Shown: positions 18,101 to 25,570, numbered from the stretch's first letter. The stretch: DNA of 64,000 nt from Flavobacterium sp. (GCA_023251135.1 JAHEZJ010000026.1:35643-99642), one strand, 5' to 3'. Made by a program: numbers and translations. The notes: generated from the letters alone by a model not told the origin.

Positions 18101-20456
18101 TACGACGAAGTTTAATTTCAAGAATGCGTATAGAATTATTTATGTCGATATGCCAACTCCTTTAACCGTATCGGTTACGGGTTCGAAATGGATTCCTTTT
18201 AATATCTCAGCTGAAGCAGACAATGCCAGTTATGGTTTATTTGTTGAAGGCAGCGATTTAAAATTAGAAAATTATAATAAAGATTTAGTTTGTGAATCCG
18301 GAATTAATAACATTTCGTACCTGGGCTATAACGTTACCATTAGTGGAGCGAGCAATTGGAACGGAACAAGAGTTCCTACTTTAAGAAGCAGTTCTTATAA
18401 AGTGTGGGACGGTAAAAAAGGGTACATCGGATTTAAATATACAAAAGATGGACATTCTTATTACGGTTATTTTGAAACCACTGTAAGCGCAGACGGTCAG
18501 AGTTATACAATCGATAAATATGCTTATAATACGGCACCGGAAGGTTCGATTACCACTCCTGCTTTATTTGCCCATATTTCTAATGTTCCGGCCAGTATTT
18601 CTGAAGATGTGTCCAGTAACAATGGTACTTTTGGTACTACTGTAGCATTGACAATCGATGGTGGAACTTTTGCAAAAAGTCAGGGCAATCTGGTTGAAGG
18701 TACTGATTATACGATCGCAGGGTTACCTTCAGGTTTAACAGCCAGCATCACTATAACAAGCAGTACAACAGCGCAGGTAACGTATTCTGGTAAAGCGGTA
18801 TCAAATGATTTATTGGATGCAGCCACAGCAACCGTTACATTTTTAGATCCTGCCATTACAGGCGGAGTTGCGAAACTGGACGTAGCTCATTTTACGACTG
18901 ATTTTACTTATATCGATGCGTATAAAATTATTTATGTCGATTTGCCAGCTCCATTAACAGTAGCTGTTGGAGGAACGACATGGAATTTTTTCAGAACTAC
19001 AGCAGATGCCGATAATGCCGATTATGGATTGTTTGTTGAAGGAAGTAGTTTAAAACTGGAAACCTATAATAAAGAGTTAGTTTGTGAAGCCGGAGGCAAC
19101 AATATTTCCTATGTGGGATATAACACTACAATTGATGGAACTAACAATTGGAATGGGACCAGAGTTCCTGCTTTAAGAAGCAGTACTTATACCGTTTGGG
19201 ATGGTAAAACAGGTTTCATTGGTTTTAAATATGCTAAAAACGGAGTTCCTTATTATGGCTATTTTGAAGCCGTTGTGAGTGCAGACGGTCAGAGTTATTC
19301 GATAAGTAAATATGCTTACAATACTGCTCCTAATGCTGCGATTACAACGCCTATCCAATTAGGTATGGTGAAGATGACCAATACTCCGGCTGTAATTACT
19401 GAAGATGCGCCAACAAATGATGGTCGATTTTTGACCGCTATTAGTGTAAGCTTGACGACAAATGGCGGAACTTTTACAAAAAACTCAGGTAATTTAACAG
19501 AAGGAACCGACTTTACCGTAACAGGACTGCCGGCAGGTTTAACCACCGACATTGCGATCGTAAACAATACTACGGCTAAGCTAACTTATATTGGTAAAGC
19601 CACAGCAAATGAGGCTGCTAATGCCACTGTAGCCACAATAACCTTCTTGGATGCGGCCATTACTGGCGGAGCAGCTGTTTTAGAAAATAAATCGTTTACT
19701 ACCGGATTTACTTTTATAAATGGGTATACCGTAGTGAAAGTAGATTTGCCAGCTCCAATTATAGTATCGGCTTCAAATCCTTCAGGATCTTTTAGGATTA
19801 CTGCGGAGGCAGATGGAAATGAGACCGAATTTAAACTACAGTATGGCGAAAATGGTTTGAAATTTTTGACCAATAACGGTTTAGTAAGTGAAACAGGAAC
19901 AAATTCAATTAGTTTCATCGGAACCAATCAGACAATTGGTGGAAGCAACAACTGGAATTCGTTGGGAGATGCAACAATTAGCAGTGCTGCTTACAATAAC
20001 TGGAATGGAAAAACGGGATTCATAGGATTTACATTTGTTAATAGCGGAGTTTCTTATTATGGTTATTTTGAAGCGGCTGTAAGTGCAGATGGAAAAAGTT
20101 TTGCAGTAATACGATATGCATACAGTGCAGGACCGCAGGCTTTAATTACAACGCCTGCTACAGTTAATCCTTTTACGTTTCCTACTTTGGGCACTGTTGA
20201 TTTTGAAACCAAAGTTAGCTATACCCAATATCCAAACCCGTTCAATGAGGCAATAAACATTAGCTCTGCTTCATTTTCTGGAAAGAAAGTACAGGTGTTG
20301 ATTTATAATGCTTTAGGGCAAAATATGTTCACTAAATCATATGATGCGTCATCTGATATGATAACTATTGATGGCAGTAGTTTTACGAATGGTTTCTACT
20401 TCTTAAAAGTGACAGTAGACGGTAAAGTTCAGGCGGTTAAAAAGATAATGAAATAG
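15156..20456 (+). CDS. Secreted M43-family (pappalysin-like) zinc metalloprotease with five long repeats and T9SS sorting domain
   Basis: The 1766-residue protein has a signal peptide (MKKQLLLLVLCCLWIAQGIRAQ). A peptidase domain at about 75-330 carries the zinc motif HEFGHFLNLIH (236-246) and a downstream Met-turn-like ENYMGY, as in M43 cytophagalysins. From about residue 345 five tandem repeats of about 267 residues follow. Each has a GTFTKSxGxLxxGxDF half and a half ending in WDGKTGxIGF...YYGYFE..VSADG..Y...YAYNT; the WDGK/WNGK marks are at 546, 814, 1084, 1348 and 1616. Residues 1692-1766 (YPNPFNEAIN...) are a type A T9SS C-terminal sorting domain, so the product should be exported across the outer membrane and anchored or released. 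The repeats are probably adhesive or carbohydrate-binding, but this is a guess. Confidence 0.92.
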   Translation: MKKQLLLLVLCCLWIAQGIRAQDLIGPSHSCRTKEVNELQLKNHPGSLKENKAFNLFSKEYAKKRSTGKSSENTTYIIPVVFHVYGTSFNGKTVTLQKIQAALKNLNDDFKGLNDDFNTVEPFFQARRGTLNIEFRLAQIDPSGKCTTGVIFERKKDGYGNGGGYDNQIQADAWDNYKYMNVYIQNDLYADGATNNSGVCWYPDSWMSDNNLARCVYNGAYLGENTNKEFAAVLTHEFGHFLNLIHTFDGGCSGTDEVDDTPKEDGKHSLGCVPGTNCDGDKVNIENYMGYNAAQGCSKMFTQGQVTRMLAALQHPARRTLWTAQNLTATGVNTTGSSLVSDITSFKEDVANNGTISGSANITLSGTTFTKSTGTLTSGVDFSANLPVGLSATITINSNSQATVTITGTATAHNASNTTTGGITLLAPALTGGVSGMLCDGLSWNFKFRDPYGIFFVDIPDMTVTPTSTWKYFTIEKGDDPKYGVWRFAANHLKVETYGKRLITNTGTNNITALGFNTAINASSNFTAPGAYPNQLDLRTSSYKAWDGKTDYFGFEYTIDGEKCYGWLKAVVAADGSGYTIVEYAYNTQPGGTIYTGMTDKVALSVSPAVLSEAAVNNGSVSQTSSFKLTTNNGTFVKNSGELTPGVDYTISGVPAGLSAKLNVISNTEVQLAFTGNAVAHLKENSATIAITFLNPAITGGVATLSSSGTSVKINFRDPYAIVHVKDLNYTVDAANTWKFFRITADADQQDYGVFVDKGDLKLETYTKSIVCEGNSLNMTLIGANQLINGSSNFVEGGSYPNLHTLRNASYKSWDGKTGYIGFTFTIAGEACYGWFKVKVNAKGTAYTLLEYAYNTEPGAGINTEDIPVDLSVHLANTPDEINENAMSNDGSFDTKVTIQLTTNGGTFTKSSGSLVQGTDFTVTGLPAGLTAEITVLNSTTAELSYTGKATANEASNTTTATITFLNPAITGGAAILDSDNFTTKFNFKNAYRIIYVDMPTPLTVSVTGSKWIPFNISAEADNASYGLFVEGSDLKLENYNKDLVCESGINNISYLGYNVTISGASNWNGTRVPTLRSSSYKVWDGKKGYIGFKYTKDGHSYYGYFETTVSADGQSYTIDKYAYNTAPEGSITTPALFAHISNVPASISEDVSSNNGTFGTTVALTIDGGTFAKSQGNLVEGTDYTIAGLPSGLTASITITSSTTAQVTYSGKAVSNDLLDAATATVTFLDPAITGGVAKLDVAHFTTDFTYIDAYKIIYVDLPAPLTVAVGGTTWNFFRTTADADNADYGLFVEGSSLKLETYNKELVCEAGGNNISYVGYNTTIDGTNNWNGTRVPALRSSTYTVWDGKTGFIGFKYAKNGVPYYGYFEAVVSADGQSYSISKYAYNTAPNAAITTPIQLGMVKMTNTPAVITEDAPTNDGRFLTAISVSLTTNGGTFTKNSGNLTEGTDFTVTGLPAGLTTDIAIVNNTTAKLTYIGKATANEAANATVATITFLDAAITGGAAVLENKSFTTGFTFINGYTVVKVDLPAPIIVSASNPSGSFRITAEADGNETEFKLQYGENGLKFLTNNGLVSETGTNSISFIGTNQTIGGSNNWNSLGDATISSAAYNNWNGKTGFIGFTFVNSGVSYYGYFEAAVSADGKSFAVIRYAYSAGPQALITTPATVNPFTFPTLGTVDFETKVSYTQYPNPFNEAINISSASFSGKKVQVLIYNALGQNMFTKSYDASSDMITIDGSSFTNGFYFLKVTVDGKVQAVKKIMK

Positions 20457-20488
20457 TAAACTTTAGATTAGAAAATTGTTTTGGTGAG

Positions 20489-20520
20489 AGGCTGTCAGTA
20501 ATGGCAGCCTTTCTGTTTTG
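20489..20520 (+). terminator. Terminator after the protease gene
   Basis: Arms AGGCTGTCA (20489-20497) and TGGCAGCCT (20502-20510), 9 bp with one G-U pair and a 4-nt loop, followed by TTCTGTTTTG. Confidence 0.6.
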
Positions 20521-20574
20521 TATCCTGTTGCAAAAAATCGAAGGTACAGCCAGATTTATAGGGTGGAAATATCC

Positions 20575-20775
20575 GGAGTCCAGTGCTCTGAAAGAGCGCA
20601 AGCAATAATAGTGTGCAAAGCACCATGACTAATGATGGCGATGCTTTAAGCCCTGAAAGGGCGAAAGCCTGAACTCTAAAAGCCTTGTTTTAGAGTATTG
20701 TTTGAGGTAAGTGGTTTTTTAAGAGAGTCTTACATTGCGTTCGTCTGCCATCGCCCTTTCAGGACTGTATGACTT
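20575..20775. repeat. Intergenic composite of 'CCTGAAAGGGCGA' inverted repeats
   Basis: CCTGAAAGGGCGA occurs at 20651-20663 and as its reverse complement at about 20752-20764, with a related CTCTGAAAGAGCG at about 20585. Between them is a perfect 9-bp hairpin, ACTCTAAAA / TTTTAGAGT (20673-20681 and 20688-20696). The CCTGAAAGGGCGA phrase is, from memory, a frequent dispersed sequence in Flavobacterium. The rest of 20457-20935 shows no credible gene. Confidence 0.5.
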
Positions 20776-20935
20776 ATGACTTTAGTTCATGATGCGCTGC
20801 ACCATGTTAGTGCTTTTGGACTTTCAGTCCTTTTTTAACAGCTTTGAATCGTTAGACGCAGAGAAGAACACAATAGATAAAAATTCAGCCGTAGTAAAAT
20901 GTCTTTTACTTCCAATACTGTGCCTTTTAGTTCGG

Positions 20936-21604
20936 TTACAACAATCCCAAAGTTTTGGCTTTTTCAATTAAATCTTTGTCACTTCCTTTTCCTTTTAGCA
21001 ACTGATCTTTTATGTTTGCTTTTCTTTTTTCGATCGCACTCATCGAAAGCGGAATGTAATCAGGAAGGTTTACTGTTTTTACACCTTCAGAAATCAGGAT
21101 TAAAATTTGGTTGTCGTGATTGTCCCAGTTGATATTTCGCTTAAACAATTCTCTTTGAGATTCTACTATAGTATTGCTTCTGAATATTTCTCCGTTAATG
21201 ATGTTTTTGCAAATCACAGGAAATTGTTCAAAATTGATATCACTTTTGGAGATAAAACCTTCGGGCTGAATTCCTTTGATTATTTTGTCAACAGTCAGAG
21301 GTTCGCTGCGCATGGTAAGAAGAACTATCTTGCAATTAGGAAACTTTTCTTTGATGAGGTAGGCCAGGCCTATACCATCATTAATGTTTAATTGTTTGTA
21401 GGGAGGCAAATTAATATCGAGTAAGGCAAAATCGATATTGATATTTTGCTTATGATGAAGAATAATTTTATTGTAAGCATCTTCACAATTATGGCTTTTA
21501 ATAAAATTTGGCAGTTTTTTCTGAAACTCACCATCAGATAAAAGATTGACATAACTATCGACCGTCATCGGATGGTCGTCGACGATTAAAATATTAAGAT
21601 TCAT
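20936..21604 (-). CDS. LuxR/NarL-type response regulator
   Basis: The 222-residue protein has a receiver domain MNLNILIVDDHPMTVDSYV... with acidic pair Asp9/Asp10 and phospho-acceptor Asp63 (ALLDINLP). The conserved Thr and Lys lie in LLTMRSEP and FISKSD. The C-terminal part (DNQILILISEGVKTVNLPDYIPLSMSAIEKRKANIKDQL) resembles a diverged LuxR/GerE helix-turn-helix. The divergent neighbour and the TPR histidine kinase further on are its likely partners. Its own promoter (TACATTTG, 21628-21635 minus strand) overlaps one of two 17-bp palindromes at the -33 position, which suggests autoregulation. ATG at 21602-21604. Confidence 0.88.
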   Translation of the reverse strand: MNLNILIVDDHPMTVDSYVNLLSDGEFQKKLPNFIKSHNCEDAYNKIILHHKQNINIDFALLDINLPPYKQLNINDGIGLAYLIKEKFPNCKIVLLTMRSEPLTVDKIIKGIQPEGFISKSDINFEQFPVICKNIINGEIFRSNTIVESQRELFKRNINWDNHDNQILILISEGVKTVNLPDYIPLSMSAIEKRKANIKDQLLKGKGSDKDLIEKAKTLGLL

Positions 21605-21627
21605 AACTTGTTTAATTCTATTCGCAA

Positions 21628-21659
21628 CAAATGTAAGAAAATTTACGGTCTTTCCGTAA
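21628..21659 (-). promoter_or_regulatory. Response-regulator promoter with palindrome TTACGG-N5-CCGTAA
   Basis: The minus strand carries TACATTTG (21628-21635) and, 20 nt upstream, TTAC (21656-21659). The perfect palindrome at 21643-21659 overlaps the -33 box. A second copy lies 103 bp further on, in front of the lipoprotein gene. Confidence 0.6.
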
Positions 21660-21745
21660 TGCAGTTTTGATTGTTTTACAATTCGTTTTACGGCTTGAAG
21701 GATAAATAGTTAAAGTCTCATTTTTAGTATAGAATAAATAAAATA

Positions 21746-21762
21746 TTACGGATTTACCGTAC
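21746..21762 (+). promoter_or_regulatory. Second copy of the 17-bp palindrome, upstream of the lipoprotein gene
   Basis: TTACGG-ATTTA-CCGTAC, one mismatch from the copy at 21643-21659. It lies about 57 bp before the lipoprotein ATG, near the expected -33 position of a poor -7 box, GCAGTTTG (21773-21780). This fits an activator-dependent promoter. Confidence 0.5.
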
Positions 21763-21819
21763 ATTTTAATCGGCAGTTTGCTGTTTTTTTGTTTTAATAA
21801 TCAATTAAAGTTATTTTTT

Positions 21820-22053
21820 ATGAAAACCAAGGTATTAATTCCGGGATTACTAATTTCTATTGCATTGTTGACTTTTTCATGTACAGCGGATGAGTATGAA
21901 ACTCCTAACATGGAAAGCGGCCAATTGAAAAGAATAAATGAAAAATTAGACGCGAAAACAAAAAAAGCGGTAAATCAAACGTCTAATACAGAAATTGATT
22001 TGTTGAATACTGATGGTGATCCTGAAATCACTAGACCAACCAGAAAGGACTAA
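21820..22053 (+). CDS. Small lipoprotein, unknown function
   Basis: The 77-residue protein MKTKVLIPGLLISIALLTFSCTADEYETPNMES... has a textbook lipoprotein signal, with lipobox TFSC (Cys20), and a hydrophilic tail ending DPEITRPTRKD. An upstream in-frame ATG at 21778 would add 14 residues before the signal and is rejected. It sits between the response regulator and the histidine kinase and has an upstream palindrome shared with the regulator, so it is probably part of that signalling unit. I do not recognise a family. Confidence 0.7.
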   Translation: MKTKVLIPGLLISIALLTFSCTADEYETPNMESGQLKRINEKLDAKTKKAVNQTSNTEIDLLNTDGDPEITRPTRKD

Positions 22054-22070
22054 GTTTTTTGTATTTATAA

Positions 22071-22112
22071 AAAAGACTATTTCATTTATTTTTAAATTTT
22101 ATAGTCTTTTTA
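22071..22112 (+). terminator. Terminator after the small lipoprotein gene
   Basis: Arms AAAAGACTAT (22071-22080) and ATAGTCTTTT (22101-22110) with a 20-nt AT-rich loop. The histidine kinase start is 46 nt downstream. Confidence 0.6.
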
Positions 22113-22156
22113 TTTCAAAACGTTATATTTGAAATTGTAAAATAATACTTAAACTT

Positions 22157-24181
22157 TTGACAGCACCTTTTAAAATTATTTGCTTATTTCTTTTACTGAC
22201 GTTTTTTTCCTGCCGGAAAAATGAGTTTGCTGATTCGAATGGCAAAACCACGATCTCATTTGATGATACGTATTTAAAAGGGGAAGAAAAGGAAAAGTAC
22301 CTGGATTCTATATTTGAGTTGTTAAAGATTCAGAAAAATGATTCTCTTACCAGAAGTCTGCATTTTAAGCTGTCAACAGAGTACTATTACAATAAAAATG
22401 AGAAGAAATCTTTAGCGGCCAGTTTAGAGGCGCTGAGGCTGTCAATAGAGGTGGATGACAAAGAGGGGATTGCAAAAGCCTTTTATTACATTGGAGACAG
22501 TTATGGAAATGTAAAAAAAGACAGTGCCTATTTTTATTACCTGCAGGCAGAAAAAGTATATTACAAATTATCGGATTATGATAATACAGCAAGGATGTTG
22601 TTTAACAAAGCCTGTGTGCTGTTTTATGACGGAAATTATATAGAATGCGAAGTTGAAATCTCGAAGGCCTTACAACACCTGAAAGAATCCAAAGACCAGC
22701 GGCTGCTTTATTGCTGTAATGCATTAATGGGCAACTGTCTGGAAAAGCTCGTGAATTATGATAAAGCCTTGTGGTACCACCAGATGGCTTTGAATAATTT
22801 AGAGAAGATGAAACTGAATCATATTGATAAAGATGAGGTTAACAATTACAATGTAACCGCTACCATCAATATCTGTAATCTGTATGATTTAAAAGGAGAA
22901 TATTTAAAATCTATTGCAAAGCTTGAAGGTTTGCTTACCAAAGATTTAGAAAAAAAATGGCCCCGATTGTATGCCAATGTTCTGAGCAATCTGGCCTATT
23001 CGAAGATGAAAATCGGAGAGTATGAGAATGTGCATGAAATGTTCACCAAATCGCTCGAAATCCTAAAAAACAAAGGCGATGAATCGGATATTTTATATAA
23101 AAAAATACATATTGGCGAATATTTCCTAACGCAGAAAGATACTACCAAAGCTATTGAAGTTCTGAAAGAAGCGAATGTATTAGCAACGCGAATTAAGAAC
23201 AGTAATGAAGTTTTAACTTCACTAAAACTATTGTCTACTTTAGACAAGGAGAATAGCCTTTACTATGCAAACGAGTATATTAATTTGAGTGACAGCATCA
23301 ACATTGTTCAGAAAAATGCACACAATAAGTATGCAAGAATCGAATATGAAACTTCCAGAATCGAAGACGAAAATAAAATTTTGACGAAAAAAAATTTCTA
23401 TATCTTAATCATTTCATTTGCACTAGTTTTGCTACTGCTGATTATTGTTATTTTAAGGTACTCCAAGTATAAAAATAAAGAATTACAGTTTTTAAAGAAC
23501 CAGAAATCTGCCAACGAGGAGATCTATTTGCTTCTGATGGAACAGCATGAGAAAATAAACAATGCAAGAGATAATGAAAAATCCAAAATTGCAAAAGAAC
23601 TTCATGATGGAGTAATGAATCGGATTTATGGCGTTCGAATGAATTTAGGCTTTTTTAATGCTAAAGTAGAACAGGAAATAATCGATAAACGAAAAGCGTA
23701 TATTTTTGAGCTGCAAAACATAGAAAATGAGATTAGAACCATTTCACATGATTTAAGCAATAGTTCCTTTTTAGACGGTAATGATTTTAATATCTTACTG
23801 TTAAGCTTAGTGGAAAGTCAAAAAGACATAAGCAATACTCAGTTTACCTATACAACCGATGAAAATTTTGAATGGTCGACGATTCAAAACATCTACAAGA
23901 TCAATTTGTATCGAATCATTCAGGAAGCTATTTTAAATGTCAACAAATATGCTGACGCTACAAAGTGCGAAATCAGAATTCAATACCAAGGCAGTGGCTT
24001 CTTAAAAATGTCAATTACGGATGATGGCCAGGGATTTGATACCAAAACCAAAAAAGAAGGTATCGGACTGAGCAATATGAAGGAAAGAACCAGCTCGTTA
24101 AAAGGCCAGTTTACTATTGAATCAGAAATGGGTGAGGGAACCAAAATCGAAGTTGTTTTTAAAGTTCGGGAGCTGACTTAG
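22157..24181 (+). CDS. TPR-containing membrane histidine kinase (HisKA_3/NarX-like)
   Basis: The 674-residue sensor begins with a lipoprotein-like signal (CLFLLLTFFSC, Cys about 19) at a TTG start. No in-frame ATG precedes the signal, so TTG is preferred. Residues about 45-400 are TPR-like helical repeats, probably periplasmic. One transmembrane helix follows at about 414-436. The HisKA_3 dimerisation box KIAKELHDGVMNRIYG has the phospho-acceptor His483. The ATPase part has the N-box QEAILNVNKYAD, then DDGQGFD and GIGLSNMKER. This architecture pairs with LuxR/NarL regulators such as the one at 20936-21604. The ligand sensed is unknown. It is the last gene before the biosynthetic operon. Confidence 0.9.
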   Translation: MTAPFKIICLFLLLTFFSCRKNEFADSNGKTTISFDDTYLKGEEKEKYLDSIFELLKIQKNDSLTRSLHFKLSTEYYYNKNEKKSLAASLEALRLSIEVDDKEGIAKAFYYIGDSYGNVKKDSAYFYYLQAEKVYYKLSDYDNTARMLFNKACVLFYDGNYIECEVEISKALQHLKESKDQRLLYCCNALMGNCLEKLVNYDKALWYHQMALNNLEKMKLNHIDKDEVNNYNVTATINICNLYDLKGEYLKSIAKLEGLLTKDLEKKWPRLYANVLSNLAYSKMKIGEYENVHEMFTKSLEILKNKGDESDILYKKIHIGEYFLTQKDTTKAIEVLKEANVLATRIKNSNEVLTSLKLLSTLDKENSLYYANEYINLSDSINIVQKNAHNKYARIEYETSRIEDENKILTKKNFYILIISFALVLLLLIIVILRYSKYKNKELQFLKNQKSANEEIYLLLMEQHEKINNARDNEKSKIAKELHDGVMNRIYGVRMNLGFFNAKVEQEIIDKRKAYIFELQNIENEIRTISHDLSNSSFLDGNDFNILLLSLVESQKDISNTQFTYTTDENFEWSTIQNIYKINLYRIIQEAILNVNKYADATKCEIRIQYQGSGFLKMSITDDGQGFDTKTKKEGIGLSNMKERTSSLKGQFTIESEMGEGTKIEVVFKVRELT

Positions 24182-24530
24182 CTAAATTCCAAGCTTCAAA
24201 TTCCAAATCCCAAGCACCAAATTCCAAATTCCACATCTTATATTTCCCTTTGTGGATAAAAAATAGACGCGGATGATACGGATTCGCTATGCGAAAACGC
24301 GGATTGACACGGATTCTACATTTCACATCTTACATCTCACATTTTCCTTTCCGGATAAAAAATAATACGCTGATGATACGGATTCGCTATGCGAAAACGC
24401 GGATTGATACGGATTCCAAACTCCAAACTCCAAACTCCAAATTCCAAACTCCAAATTCCAAACATCACATCTTACAACTTACAACTTACATTCCACATCT
24501 CACATTTCACATCTCACAAAAAAAAAGAAA
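24182..24530. repeat. Low-complexity heptad repeats and a duplicated 65-bp segment
   Basis: Runs of CAAATTC/CAAACTC-like heptads (24184-24232, 24415-24462) and CACATCT/CAACTTA phrases flank two copies of one segment. Copy one is at about 24253-24316 and copy two at about 24352-24416. Both hold GATGATACGGATTCGC, TATGCGAAAACGCGGATTG and a closing ACGGATTC; TTCGC/GCGAA can pair. An 82-codon open frame across this is an artefact of the repeats. Not coding. Confidence 0.65.
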
Positions 24531-24650
24531 TTCTTAAAATCGTTTAGTGCTTAGTGTTTGTTTACTAAAGGTTTAGTGGGATTGAAGTTCTTTCGGGCTG
24601 TAAATCATAAGTATTTGATTTATTGTCAGTGTTTTGTGCTTTTTAGTGTG

Positions 24651-24693
24651 AAAGCCCGTAGTTTTTATTTAAAAAGTCCGTAATTTTTATATA
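24651..24693 (+). promoter_or_regulatory. Direct repeat with CCGTA core upstream of the NusG-like gene
   Basis: Two 21-bp units start at 24651 and 24673 (period 22 bp) and differ at three positions. Each is AAAG-Y-CCGTA-R-TTTTTAT. The CCGTAA core equals the half-site of the palindromes in front of the response regulator. Position and helical phasing fit an activator site for the operon promoter. Confidence 0.5.
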
Positions 24694-24761
24694 AAGACTA
24701 CTACTATTTTAGCGGTAAATAAAAGGTGTTTTAATTTTTAAAAACCGCATTTGGATAAGGA

Positions 24762-24777
24762 TTCTCGTAACCGAGAA
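24762..24777 (+). promoter_or_regulatory. RNA hairpin with UAAC loop in the leader of the NusG-like gene
   Basis: Perfect 6-bp stem TTCTCG / CGAGAA around TAAC, 34 nt before the ATG. A look-alike lies before the first NRPS gene (25525-25537). Confidence 0.45.
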
Positions 24778-24810
24778 CAGCGAAGCTATTAAAAAAACTG
24801 AAGAGTATTT

Positions 24811-25320
24811 ATGAAGTCAATTCACAATGGTTGGTATGTTTTATATGTTAAATGCCATCATGAAAGAAAAGTATTTGATGGGCTTGGACATTTGTCAATT
24901 AGAGCTTTTTTACCAACAATTGAGGTACCAAGTAAACGTACAGATCGAAAGAAAAGTATTCAGAAATTACTTTTCCCTTCTTATGTTTTTGTAAAGATAA
25001 ATTCGTCATTAGAATTTTACAAAACGCTTTCGGTTAACGGAGCCTGTATGTACATCCGCTTTGGAATGGAGTACGCTAAGGTGAGTGACGACGAAATGAG
25101 AAAAATTGAGCTTTTGCTGCTCAACAATGATATTACTGAGATCGAAACGCATGTTGAAGAATTTAAAGTAGGAGACTTTAAAACAATCTCTTACGGTTCA
25201 TTAAGCGGATTAGAATGTGAGGTGCTGAACACCAATAATACCAATAAAATTGTGGTTAGAATTGATTCCTTGCAGAAAAACATCACCGCTACAATTCCAT
25301 CCTATTATTTACAAAATTAA
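24811..25320 (+). CDS. NusG-paralogue transcription antiterminator (UpxY/LoaP/RfaH-like)
   Basis: The 169-residue protein has an NGN domain starting NGWYVLYVKCHHERKVFDGL. It includes the family phrase PSKRTDRKKSIQKLLFPSYVFVKI, as in Bacteroides UpxY proteins. A C-terminal KOW-like part follows from about residue 115 (FKVGDFKTISYGSLSGLECEVL). Such specialised NusG paralogues bind RNA polymerase at particular operons and prevent premature termination. UpxY acts on capsule operons, LoaP on long polyketide operons of Bacillus and RfaH on long enterobacterial operons. Here it stands 250 nt before at least 38 kb of co-oriented NRPS/PKS genes, so a role as their dedicated elongation factor is likely but inferred. 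Not the housekeeping NusG, which would be near secE/rplK. Confidence 0.87.
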   Translation: MKSIHNGWYVLYVKCHHERKVFDGLGHLSIRAFLPTIEVPSKRTDRKKSIQKLLFPSYVFVKINSSLEFYKTLSVNGACMYIRFGMEYAKVSDDEMRKIELLLLNNDITEIETHVEEFKVGDFKTISYGSLSGLECEVLNTNNTNKIVVRIDSLQKNITATIPSYYLQN

Positions 25321-25570
25321 GGCTATGAGGTAGAAGAGCTCGTTTTTATAAGAAACTTTTAAATCTTGGATAAAACAATTTTTTCTAGCCGAAATACTAA
25401 TGATTTAAATATCTATAGTATCTATATAATTACTAGGATTATAAAGTGATTTCATACGCCTGATTTATTTGATTAAAAAAGACCAATTATTTACAATTCA
25501 ATAAGAACCTTTCTATTTTTTTCATTCCGTAACGGAGAAGTTGAAGGTTCATCAAATTATAAGATTTTAA
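25321..25570 (+). promoter_or_regulatory. Untranslated spacer before the first NRPS gene, with a hairpin at 25525-25537
   Basis: No ORF and no N-terminal condensation half is encoded here. TTCCG-TAA-CGGAG (25525-25537) can fold into a 5-bp hairpin with a UAA loop. Its surrounding sequence ATTCCGTAACGGAGAA resembles ATTCTCGTAACCGAGAA in front of the NusG-like gene. A promoter is not obvious: TTTG at 25468-25471 and TATTTACA at 25488-25495 are only 16 nt apart and match poorly. Read-through from the NusG-like gene is plausible. Confidence 0.45.

Noticed and set aside
20789-20971. 60-codon open frame after the protease gene
   Set aside because: Lies in the repeat-rich spacer and overlaps the end of the response regulator gene; no recognisable features.
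21778-21819. Longer start for the small lipoprotein
   Set aside because: Would place 14 residues in front of a perfect lipoprotein signal sequence.
24289-24537. 82-codon open frame before the NusG-like gene
   Set aside because: Made of duplicated segment and heptad repeats; low-complexity translation.
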